This document shows positions 16,193-21,803 of a stretch of DNA of 23,369 nucleotides, piece after piece. The first letter of the stretch is position 1; every line of letters starts with the position of its first letter. The notes beneath the pieces were generated by a model. That model was not told where the DNA came from. It saw only the letters and a list, made by a program, of their open reading frames with translations, and did no database searches. A program made the translations under genes and the position numbers. Source of the DNA: a virus; IMG/VR virus record IMGVR_UViG_3300017744_000164, positions 1-23,369 of that record; one strand, given 5' to 3'.

Positions 16193-16918
16193 TTAGCTGG
16201 ATGCTTTTTCTTTTCTTGCCGCACCATCATAGTCTGCGCACGCAAGACCTCTTCTGGTTAGCATTGTTTTCACACCTCTGACAGTTTTGCCGATTTCCTC
16301 AGCAATCTGATCAACTGTGTGATCCGAGATATCCCCTAGCGCAGTAAGTGCATCTACTTTAGAAGCAGCTGTACTTTCTCTCTGCGAAGGAATAGCATCT
16401 ATCTCACCTGTTCTCAGGAAAGAAAGAGCTTTACCTCTGATTGAATTGACGGGCTTGCCAAGAGCATCAGCGATGTCTTCAACAAACGCACCGTCACCTA
16501 CCATTGTTAAGAAGGTAGCTTCTTCAGATTCAGAATAAGTTCTGACTGAAGCAGGCTTCTCAGTAGGTTTAACATGATCAGTCAATTCCATAGAAAGGAT
16601 CTTTCCTTGAATTGACTTAGCGCCATATTTTCCGCCTTCAAAGGCGTTTGCAATGTCTGCATATGTGTAGTTACCAGAGTTATCTGATACAAATGCTGAT
16701 AAAGTTGCTTCCTCCTGTTCAGTAAATGTTCTAGTAGAAACTGAAGATGCGAGTTCAACCTCGAATCCCATTTTTCTTAACTTAGAACTAACTGATCTAG
16801 GAGATGTTTCAAGCTGGTCAGCTGCTTCTGCAACTGTTGCTTGAGATACGGGTGATTCCCCGCCTACGAACTCTGTTAATTCTTGAGTTCGTTCTTCTGT
16901 CCACTTAGGTACTGCCAT
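16193..16918 (-). CDS. DNA-binding protein with four Myb/SANT-like helix-turn-helix repeats
   Basis: A 241-residue protein made of four related units at about residues 6-55, 62-115, 125-173 and 185-228. Each has an acidic first helix (WTEER.., FTEQEEATL, YSESEEATF), then a helix-turn-helix of the form (I/A)A..LG....S(V/I)..K (QLETSPRSVSSKLRK, ADIANAF...SIQGK, DIADALGKPVNSIRGK, QIAEEIGKTVRGVKTMLTRRG). This suggests binding to repeated or extended DNA sites. The fourth unit closely matches the protein at 19788-20225. ATG 16918 was chosen because GGAG lies eight bases upstream; an upstream in-frame TTG adds four residues. The gene overlaps ligB by 14 bases and ends at an intrinsic terminator. 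Role, such as transcription control or origin binding, is unknown. Confidence 0.85.
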   Translation of the reverse strand: MAVPKWTEERTQELTEFVGGESPVSQATVAEAADQLETSPRSVSSKLRKMGFEVELASSVSTRTFTEQEEATLSAFVSDNSGNYTYADIANAFEGGKYGAKSIQGKILSMELTDHVKPTEKPASVRTYSESEEATFLTMVGDGAFVEDIADALGKPVNSIRGKALSFLRTGEIDAIPSQRESTAASKVDALTALGDISDHTVDQIAEEIGKTVRGVKTMLTRRGLACADYDGAARKEKASS

Positions 16919-17684
16919 TATTTTCTCCAATTAGCTGTTTTATATTTGTTACTATTTTTATTCCTTTTGATTCTGCTGACTTTGTCTTACTTGAGGCTGT
17001 GCCACTTTCATTAATTAGGATGGTTACATCTTTTGTTAAAGTATCTTTTACTCGATATCCATATCTCTCTAATTCTTTCTTTGCGTCTGCTTTCGTTTTA
17101 TATGAAGTCAAGCGTCCCGAGATACAAACTACTTCGTTTATATCTACGACTGGTACTCCTTCGAAAATATCTGCTTTCCATGTGAAAGGTAAGTCTTTGT
17201 ATCCGTTTTTGTATGCTGTTTCATACCAACTACAGATATTAGTTGTAACTTTTGGACCTAACCCCGCTTCACTACATCTCTTCTCGGTTAATTCATCAAT
17301 GTGACTAATCGTATTGCATAATTTTTGAGAAGCTGTAGATCCAAAAAGTGGTATGGCAAAGGCTGGTAGTAACTCTTGAAGATTAGCATTTTTACTTAAT
17401 TCGATTTCATTTACTAACTTCGTTGCTAGTTTCTCTGAACCTAGCCTTTCCTCTATAAACTCGGGTGTCAACAGGTATATATCTTCTATATACTGTAAAT
17501 CAAGTTTTTCTATGGTCTTTGTTCCAAGACCTTTGATTCTAAGAGTTTTAGCAAAACCTTCTACAATCTTTGAATTCTTTGCTGGGCAACTTGGGTTGTT
17601 GCAATAAAGCTGATCATTTATCAACTTTAATGATGTGCCACACGAAGGGCATACATCAGGAATTTCTATTGCTTGTTGTTTCAT
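16905..17684 (-). CDS. ligB: NAD+-dependent DNA ligase, C-terminal subunit (zinc finger, HhH, BRCT)
   Basis: A 259-residue protein equal to the C-terminal half of bacterial LigA. Cys12, Cys15, Cys28 and Cys33 (CPSCGTSL, YCNNPSCPAK) form the zinc finger. Helix-hairpin-helix segments follow (LRIKGLGTKTIEKL, LLPAFAIPLFGSTASQKLC, GLGPKVTTNI). Residues from about 175 form a BRCT domain (VVCISGRLTSYKTKADAKKELERYG split by normal strands). It has no nucleotidyltransferase site and must work with the subunit encoded at 17740-18681, as coliphage T5 LigA/LigB do. It has its own promoter (17708-17745) and a leader of about 17 bases with AAGAG before ATG 17684. The split is not a recent frameshift, since a promoter and a new start separate the halves. 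Confidence 0.95.
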   Translation of the reverse strand: MKQQAIEIPDVCPSCGTSLKLINDQLYCNNPSCPAKNSKIVEGFAKTLRIKGLGTKTIEKLDLQYIEDIYLLTPEFIEERLGSEKLATKLVNEIELSKNANLQELLPAFAIPLFGSTASQKLCNTISHIDELTEKRCSEAGLGPKVTTNICSWYETAYKNGYKDLPFTWKADIFEGVPVVDINEVVCISGRLTSYKTKADAKKELERYGYRVKDTLTKDVTILINESGTASSKTKSAESKGIKIVTNIKQLIGENNGST

Positions 17685-17707
17685 CTACTCTTTTTATCAA
17701 TTATTAT

Positions 17708-17745
17708 ATTATACTAAATCTGACATCAAATGTCAAGATTTATTT
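17708..17745 (-). promoter_or_regulatory. Conserved phage promoter, copy 2 (ligB)
   Basis: Minus strand: AAATAAATC (17745-17737), TTGACA (17736-17731), 17-bp spacer, TATAAT (17713-17708). Predicted +1 is about 17701, giving a leader of about 17 bases before ligB. The upstream block overlaps the last codons of ligA. Confidence 0.9.
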
Positions 17746-18681
17746 TTCTGCAAGTCCTACAATTCTAGGAATTATTTCTCCTGACCTGATAACCTCTACC
17801 TTACAACCTATGTAAAGTCCGAGTGCTTCAATGTAAGACTTATTGTGTAGCGTTGCTCTACTAACTGTAGCCTCTCCTATTACACAAGGTTCTAGAATAG
17901 CTACTGGCGAGACCACTCCTGACTTTCCTACTTGCCATACGACATCTAGCAAAGTTGTGATAACACCTTCTTTCTGTTCTTTTAATGCAAATGCCCCTCT
18001 TGGGTGGTGAGCTGTATAACCCAGACTTTTAAATTGTTGGTTGTCATTGACTCTCCATACTGTACCATCGTGAGGAAATTGCGATAATCCCTCCTTCATT
18101 ACAGTACTGAATCCATGACGATCTAATAAGTCCATGTCTCCTGTCCACTTCTGCATAGGGCTAGGCTCTATACCATACGCTACAAAAAACAAGTCTCGGG
18201 AGAGAAACTCGGGAATATCTTTCAGGTTTAAAGCACCTGCAGCATAATTTCTCGAATTGGGTACGGATTTGGGAGCAACTACCTCCCCCGTGACTTGAAA
18301 AAGCTTAGACGTAATGTCTATCTTTTTAGGTATATTATTCCATGCAAGGAACTTATCTGTAATATCCAACCCTGTCTTCCCATCTCCTCGAGTAAGAACT
18401 TGTGAAAGCTCTCCCTCTACATACAGTAATGATACTGCTGATCCGTCTAATTTAGGTGTGACTACTACGTCCCCGTATGGAAGGGGATTTTTATCGTCCC
18501 CTTTAAAAACTTTCTGAAGTGAATACATAGGAAAAGCGTGTGGTGTTCTACCGCTAGGTGAACCAACTTTGGCATACTGAGCAATTTGTGCTAGTCTATC
18601 GAACTCTTCGTCTGATAGTGTTGGTATGCCTGCGTAGTAACCTTCGCTCGCTTTATCTAGTAACTTCGTTAAATTTTCCAT
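17740..18681 (-). CDS. ligA: NAD+-dependent DNA ligase, N-terminal subunit (adenylation and OB domains)
   Basis: A 313-residue protein equal to the N-terminal half of bacterial LigA. It starts with a short domain Ia-like region (YYAGIPTLSDEEFDRL, like YY..D.P...D.EYD.L), then the adenylation site TPKLDGSAVS with Lys77 as the AMP-accepting lysine, TRGDGKTG at about 97, NYAAGALNLKD and motif V WQVGKSGVVSPVA, followed by an OB fold (TVSRATLHN..., KVEVIRSGEIIPRIV). It ends before any zinc finger. ATG 18681 coincides with the predicted +1 of its own promoter and no in-frame ATG follows until codon 52, so the mRNA should be leaderless. Domain order matches the T5 LigA subunit. Confidence 0.95.
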   Translation of the reverse strand: MENLTKLLDKASEGYYAGIPTLSDEEFDRLAQIAQYAKVGSPSGRTPHAFPMYSLQKVFKGDDKNPLPYGDVVVTPKLDGSAVSLLYVEGELSQVLTRGDGKTGLDITDKFLAWNNIPKKIDITSKLFQVTGEVVAPKSVPNSRNYAAGALNLKDIPEFLSRDLFFVAYGIEPSPMQKWTGDMDLLDRHGFSTVMKEGLSQFPHDGTVWRVNDNQQFKSLGYTAHHPRGAFALKEQKEGVITTLLDVVWQVGKSGVVSPVAILEPCVIGEATVSRATLHNKSYIEALGLYIGCKVEVIRSGEIIPRIVGLAEK

Positions 18682-18687
18682 TTATAT

Positions 18688-18725
18688 ATTATATCAAAAT
18701 ACAACTTCCAAGTCAAGAATTATTT
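18688..18725 (-). promoter_or_regulatory. Conserved phage promoter, copy 3 (ligA)
   Basis: Minus strand: AAATAATTC (18725-18717), TTGACT (18716-18711), 17-bp spacer, TATAAT (18693-18688). Counting the -10 as -12 to -7 puts +1 at 18681, the A of the ligA start codon. Confidence 0.9.
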
Positions 18726-19037
18726 TCCGATATGTTCTAAATCTTCGATAGGAACTACCTGATAGCTACCTTTGTTGTAAGGTATCGCTACTGTGTACTT
18801 GCGTTTGGCTTCTTCTTTGTAAGAATCGTCCTCGAGTACACAAGGTGATAGTTTGTCGCCTTCCCAAGAAGGGTACTTCTCGGTATGTGCGTTTATCTCC
18901 TCCATGCGAATTCGTGCATGTAAGGATATCTTTGCTTTAGTTTGCGGTCTGCGTATAGCTTTCTTCGACTTGCGTGGAAGTGGCTTACGTTTCTTTCCTT
19001 TAAAACTGTATCTCATGTTTCCATATATTATTGCCAT
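18720..19037 (-). CDS. Unknown small basic protein
   Basis: A 105-residue protein with a strongly basic N-terminal third (residues 14-45: KGKKRKPLPRKSKKAIRRP followed by more Lys/Arg) and a mixed C-terminal part (PSWEGDKLSPCVLEDDSYKEE, YTVAIPYNKGSYQVVPIEDL). No domain recognised. The basic region could bind nucleic acid or an acidic host protein. It has its own conserved promoter, and ATG 19037 is exactly at the predicted +1. A second ATG seven codons in has only GGAAA before it. It precedes the ligA promoter, whose upstream block overlaps its last codons. Confidence 0.72.
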   Translation of the reverse strand: MAIIYGNMRYSFKGKKRKPLPRKSKKAIRRPQTKAKISLHARIRMEEINAHTEKYPSWEGDKLSPCVLEDDSYKEEAKRKYTVAIPYNKGSYQVVPIEDLEHIGK

Positions 19038-19043
19038 TTGTAT

Positions 19044-19081
19044 ATTATGAAGGCAATAGCTTGATAAATCAAGAAGTATTT
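19044..19081 (-). promoter_or_regulatory. Conserved phage promoter, copy 4
   Basis: Minus strand: AAATACTTC (19081-19073), TTGATT (19072-19067), 17-bp spacer, CATAAT (19049-19044). Both hexamers are one step weaker than in the other copies. Predicted +1 at 19037 is the A of the downstream ATG. Confidence 0.82.
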
Positions 19082-19092
19082 GCGGTTTGGCG

Positions 19093-19395
19093 TCAAGAAT
19101 AAGAATCTTCTATAACGTCTTTAAAGTATTTATATACTTCTGTTTTGTTCTCTGTAAGTGATAGTAGTTCTACTAATCCAGCGAACATTTCTCTTGAGTT
19201 TGTCATGTCTAATGGCATTGAAACTCCCTGTTTCGTAGCTTGCCATTCACCTCCAAAATCTAAATAGTATTTTCGAAAGTGTAAATATTCCTTTCCGTAG
19301 AATGTATTGACTACTAAGCGTATTTGCTCGTAGCCGTCCTCACTTTCGTGAATGATACGAGAATAAAATTCTGGTTCCTGAAATAAATCTACCAT
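19093..19395 (-). CDS. PC4-like (transcriptional coactivator p15) ssDNA-binding protein
   Basis: A 100-residue protein whose middle (residues about 24-75) matches the PC4/p15 domain: IRLVVNTFYGKEYLHFRKYY, then DFGGEWQATKQGVSMPLD, then a helix NSREMFAGLVELL. The family pattern is a beta strand, (G/K)..Y..(I/V)R.YY...GEW.PTKKG(I/V)S and a C-terminal dimer helix. Coliphage T5 carries a PC4 homolog linked to recombination-dependent replication, so an ssDNA-binding role in replication or early transcription is likely. The start is supported by GAGGA about seven bases before ATG 19395, and the gene overlaps the upstream gene by seven bases. Confidence 0.82.
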   Translation of the reverse strand: MVDLFQEPEFYSRIIHESEDGYEQIRLVVNTFYGKEYLHFRKYYLDFGGEWQATKQGVSMPLDMTNSREMFAGLVELLSLTENKTEVYKYFKDVIEDSYS

Positions 19396-19658
19396 CGTGT
19401 GTTCCTCAATATACTTGATAAAGGGGTAATATTTGTCACATTGGCAGGTCTCAGCAAGCGATAAGAATCAGTGTCCCAGCACCATAAAAGAACTGTGTCT
19501 TTTGTCGGTCGGGCTCTGTTACGCTTTTGCTGTATGTAGGGGGTTGTAAAATCTAAAGTACAGACATTGTACTTTAACTTGCGAGAATTGGTGCTTCTAT
19601 AGGTAATGATTGCATCACCACAGTCGGTCACCTTGTTTATAAATTCGTCTCTTTTCAC
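19389..19658 (-). CDS. Small WYL_2/Sm-like (DUF2693-like) phage protein
   Basis: An 89-residue protein. The pattern GDAIITYRSTNSRKLKYNVC followed by TLDF, a basic stretch and TVLLWCWDTDSYRLLRPANV resembles the WYL_2 (DUF2693) SH3-like barrel proteins of marine phages, where strand VTF.K.DG..R.M.CTL is followed by VWD.....WR.FR...V. The function of that family is unknown. The start codon is GTG (19658-19656) with AAGGA about nine bases upstream. It overlaps the PC4-like gene. No clear promoter is seen between it and the terminator at 19745-19776. Confidence 0.68.
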   Translation of the reverse strand: MKRDEFINKVTDCGDAIITYRSTNSRKLKYNVCTLDFTTPYIQQKRNRARPTKDTVLLWCWDTDSYRLLRPANVTNITPLSSILRNTRW

Positions 19659-19744
19659 GAGTGATTCCTTTGTTTTGTTTATAAGAAACCACGCTACCGA
19701 GTATGTTTAATTCAAGAAATATGCTAAAAATTTTGAATGTAAAA

Positions 19745-19776
19745 ATGCTAGGAGCACCTTGTCATACTCCTAGCAT
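19745..19776 (-). terminator. Intrinsic terminator after the single-repeat Myb-like gene
   Basis: A perfect 10-bp stem: ATGCTAGGAG at 19745-19754 pairs with CTCCTAGCAT at 19767-19776, with a 12-base loop. On the minus strand it is followed by TTTT. It begins about 12 bases after the stop of the gene at 19788-20225. Confidence 0.88.
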
Positions 19777-19787
19777 CCTCAGGTGGG

Positions 19788-20225
19788 TTAACCGTTTACT
19801 GCGTTAATAACTCCAGCTAGATATTGTGCTGCTTTACCTGAAAGCTTTGTTATAATATCCATGTCGGGTTCTTGACCTGCGTCTGTAATAGCAGCGGAAA
19901 GCTCTTGATGCATAGCATCTTTACTTACTCTACCACCACCAGTACTGCCGCCTGATGAACTACCTGCTGAAGGATTCTTTTTAACATATACGCCAGCCCT
20001 TGTTAAGATCATTCTGACTCCATTTGGGCTCTCGCCTAATTCCTCAGCTATGTCTTTCACTACTTCCATACTTGTTTCTGGAGTAGGTTCTGCTTCTGTA
20101 TATAATTTAACCGCTTGTTCTTTTGATTCGTCTGTCCAAGCCATTCTTCGTCTCCGTTTTGTACCTCTAAAGCCAGGGTAAGACCCTGTTGCTTCGAGTT
20201 GTTGTTGATAAAATCTGTCTCCCAT
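19788..20225 (-). CDS. Myb/SANT-like DNA-binding protein, paralog of the four-repeat protein
   Basis: A 145-residue protein. Residues 28-75 form one Myb/SANT-like unit (MAWTDESKEQ, VVKDIAEELGESPNGVRM, then ILTRAGVYV) closely similar to unit 4 of the protein at 16193-16918 (QIAEEIGKTVRGVKTMLTRRG). A Ser/Gly linker (PSAGSSSGGSTGGGR) leads to a C-terminal helical domain (ELSAAITDAGQEPDMDIITK, then AAQYLAGVINAV). ATG 20225 sits exactly at the predicted +1 of its promoter. However, in-frame ATG 20144 (MAWTDESKEQ) has GGAG seven bases upstream and aligns with the paralog's start, so the true protein may be 118 residues with an 81-base leader. It ends at a strong terminator, consistent with a short, highly expressed transcript. 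Confidence 0.82.
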   Translation of the reverse strand: MGDRFYQQQLEATGSYPGFRGTKRRRRMAWTDESKEQAVKLYTEAEPTPETSMEVVKDIAEELGESPNGVRMILTRAGVYVKKNPSAGSSSGGSTGGGRVSKDAMHQELSAAITDAGQEPDMDIITKLSGKAAQYLAGVINAVNG

Positions 20226-20231
20226 ATTTAT

Positions 20232-20269
20232 ATTATAGAAGACATTTCTAATAAAGTCAAGAGATATTT
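20232..20269 (-). promoter_or_regulatory. Conserved phage promoter, copy 5 (single-repeat Myb-like gene)
   Basis: Minus strand: AAATATCTC (20269-20261), TTGACT (20260-20255), 17-bp spacer, TATAAT (20237-20232). Predicted +1 at 20225 is the A of the first downstream ATG. The upstream block overlaps the stop of the zinc-ribbon gene. Confidence 0.9.
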
Positions 20270-20441
20270 AGTGTGATGCTCTCCAAAGTGCATCTTCTGC
20301 CCTATCGTCTGTCCATTTTTCTCCACAGTCTTTGCAAGTCATAACGGGTACGACTATAGCTATAGGTCTAGTGTCGACATCGTATTGAACGATATCAGCT
20401 CTCTGATTTATATTGAGACTGTTGCAATTTGGACAGTTCAT
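20268..20441 (-). CDS. Small zinc-ribbon protein (57 residues)
   Basis: Found by reading the minus strand. The protein begins MNCPNCNSLNI and has a second knuckle TCKDCGEKW, so Cys3, Cys6, Cys36 and Cys39 form a CxxC-x29-CxxC zinc ribbon. The rest is hydrophilic and acidic at the C-terminus. AAGGAG lies five to six bases before ATG 20441, a strong ribosome-binding site. The first 47 bases overlap the end of the coiled-coil gene in another frame. Small phage zinc ribbons often bind RNA polymerase or nucleic acid; that role is a guess. Confidence 0.8.
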   Translation of the reverse strand: MNCPNCNSLNINQRADIVQYDVDTRPIAIVVPVMTCKDCGEKWTDDRAEDALWRASH

Positions 20442-20565
20442 GATTCTCCTTCATTAGTTGTTCTACTTTCTGATACAGACTATAAACTTTGCGATTGAGT
20501 TCTCTAATTTCTCTCTCGTACTCATTTCTGGGTGTGCCGTGTTTATTGTCAGTATTTTCATTCAT
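20395..20565 (-). CDS. Small coiled-coil protein (56 residues), probably leaderless
   Basis: Found by reading the minus strand directly behind a consensus promoter. The sequence starts MNENTDNKHGTPRNEYEREI, then has a heptad-like helix (IRELNRKVYSLYQKVEQLMK) and ends in a polar tail YKSES. No domain recognised. ATG 20565 lies one base after the predicted +1, so the mRNA has essentially no leader and no Shine-Dalgarno. A second ATG at 20561 opens a different, less protein-like frame of 32 codons. The gene is followed by the overlapping zinc-ribbon gene. Confidence 0.7.
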   Translation of the reverse strand: MNENTDNKHGTPRNEYEREIRELNRKVYSLYQKVEQLMKENHELSKLQQSQYKSES

Positions 20566-20572
20566 ATTTTCT

Positions 20573-20610
20573 ATTATACTAAATTACGAACCAAAAGTCA
20601 AGAAGTATTT
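20573..20610 (-). promoter_or_regulatory. Conserved phage promoter, copy 6 (coiled-coil and zinc-ribbon genes)
   Basis: Minus strand: AAATACTTC (20610-20602), TTGACT (20601-20596), 17-bp spacer, TATAAT (20578-20573). Predicted +1 is 20566, one base before the downstream ATG. Confidence 0.92.
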
Positions 20611-20627
20611 TTCTTATGGTTAGCTTC

Positions 20628-20825
20628 CTACTTGATTCCCATTGTATAATTTAGTTTCTCCTCTGCTGTAGCTGCTATCCCGATTTGTTCATCCAGGGCG
20701 GCTATTACATCTGAGTGTTCACCTATACCTACAGGGTGCTGTAGATATATTTCTATATTAGCATTTGCGGCTGCTATATCACCTTCGTACTTCTTAATGA
20801 GTGCGTTTTTTATTCTATCTTTCAT
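20628..20825 (-). CDS. Small conserved helical phage protein (65 residues)
   Basis: The protein MKDRIKNALIKKYEGDIAAA continues with NANIEIYLQHPVGIGEHSDVI and a second amphipathic helix. I recognise this pattern (two helices around YL..PVGIGEH.DV) from small uncharacterised proteins of marine phages. The frame is open further upstream, but ATG 20825 is the start: it overlaps the stop of the preceding membrane-protein gene as TAATG and has AGGAAAAG upstream. The longer reading is an accident of overlap with the membrane protein. Function unknown; no catalytic motif. Confidence 0.8.
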   Translation of the reverse strand: MKDRIKNALIKKYEGDIAAANANIEIYLQHPVGIGEHSDVIAALDEQIGIAATAEEKLNYTMGIK

Positions 20826-21076
20826 TAGTCTTTTCCTAGTATAGAGCGTACAAATGCTTTTGTAAACTCTTCCGTGTTTAATATTATTATAAGTAATGCA
20901 GGTGCGAATACAACTGAAAAACCAAAGCACAAAAACAAGTAAAGTCCTCGTTTCTGACAAACAATGTTATTCGGATCAAGCATTTTAGCTGCCTCAAAGG
21001 CAGGATACCATACTGTGATCATTGTTGTAAAAGCTCCTGAAAAAGCAAATAATAAATAGAAATATAAAAAATCCAT
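20825..21076 (-). CDS. Small membrane protein with two transmembrane helices (83 residues)
   Basis: Two hydrophobic helices at about residues 2-23 (FLYFYLLFAFSGAFTTMITV) and 45-66 (LYLFLCFGFSVVFAPALLII) are separated by a polar loop (AKMLDPNNIVCQKR). This is the layout of small inner-membrane proteins common in marine phages. No signal-peptide cleavage site or lysis motif is evident, so its function is unknown. AAGGAG lies eight bases before ATG 21076. It is coupled to the next gene by a TAATG junction. Confidence 0.82.
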   Translation of the reverse strand: MDFLYFYLLFAFSGAFTTMITVWYPAFEAAKMLDPNNIVCQKRGLYLFLCFGFSVVFAPALLIIILNTEEFTKAFVRSILGKD

Positions 21077-21091
21077 CTATTCTCCTTTTCA

Positions 21092-21802
21092 TCACTCGAA
21101 CGTTACTCCATATTCTTTTAAGTGCTCGAGACTTCCTAGACGATATGCAAGTGTATGGCTATTGAAACCTAGTTTCTTTCTACCAGTCCACCAACCTAAA
21201 GTCTTGATTGATTCATCATAGCTATGTAAGTTATAGTTATATACAGCATACATTTTTGCTCCATATTTCTTTTCGTAATTCAAAGTTTTAATTCCAGGCA
21301 TGGAATCTTGGTACTCTAAAGTCCACTCTCTTCCTATAACACATGGCATATGATATTGAGAGTTCCAAGCTATTTCTCCTTCTTGAAACTCCTCCTTTAT
21401 ACAAACATCAGGAAGTAAAACTTCCGATGCTTTCTCTTCTCCTACAGGTCGTCTAGGTACTCCAACTCTATCAATAATTCCCTTGACAAAAGCTGCTGAC
21501 CTGTATAATGTTTTTGCAATATCTGTGATACTATCTCCTTCGATATAATCTGTAATTGCTTGTTTGATCTCATGCTCTGCGGCTGGTTTGCCTTTATTTC
21601 TAGCTTTCCTACTAGCTATTCTGGTTTGCTCTGCATGAAACTCTTCTAATATATTGTTAAGTCTAGTCGTATTGTAACTAATTCTTAACATTTCGCAAGC
21701 TACTTTCTTTGTAGCTCCTTCCTCTAACGCTGCGATAACTCTTTTAATGTTCGCAGGACTTAAATCCTCATGACTTCTTGCTCTAATTCCTCTTTTTGCC
21801 AT
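21092..21802 (-). CDS. Helix-turn-helix DNA-binding protein, unknown role
   Basis: A 236-residue protein. The basic N-terminal half holds two helix-turn-helix-like units: NIKRVIAALEEGATKKVACE followed by MLRISYNTTRL (residues about 18-50), and AITDYIEGDSITDIAKTLYR with a following helix (about 85-112). Between them is a Lys/Arg-rich linker (RIASRKARNKGKP). The C-terminal half is rich in Tyr and Trp (IAWNSQYHMPCVIGREWTLEY, KYGAKMYAVYNYNLHSYDES, LGWWTGRKKLG) and looks like a separate beta-rich domain. It may be a phage transcription regulator or terminase-small-like DNA binder; I cannot decide. It starts two bases after the DUF3310-like stop, with only a weak GGA ribosome-binding site. Confidence 0.78.
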   Translation of the reverse strand: MAKRGIRARSHEDLSPANIKRVIAALEEGATKKVACEMLRISYNTTRLNNILEEFHAEQTRIASRKARNKGKPAAEHEIKQAITDYIEGDSITDIAKTLYRSAAFVKGIIDRVGVPRRPVGEEKASEVLLPDVCIKEEFQEGEIAWNSQYHMPCVIGREWTLEYQDSMPGIKTLNYEKKYGAKMYAVYNYNLHSYDESIKTLGWWTGRKKLGFNSHTLAYRLGSLEHLKEYGVTFE

Positions 21803-21803
21803 A

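Noticed and set aside
17684-17740. Frameshift or sequencing error splitting a single ligase gene
   Set aside because: The halves are separated by a stop, a consensus promoter and a new start, and the break lies at a domain boundary as in T5.
19067-19100. Second TTGACG-like -35 upstream of promoter copy 4 (about 19091-19096)
   Set aside because: No -10 at 16-18 bp and the AAATAnnTC block is not present; probably chance or a decayed repeat.
20826-20960. 45-residue N-terminal extension of the 65-residue protein
   Set aside because: It is the out-of-frame reading of the two-helix membrane protein gene; ATG 20825 has a ribosome-binding site and a TAATG junction.
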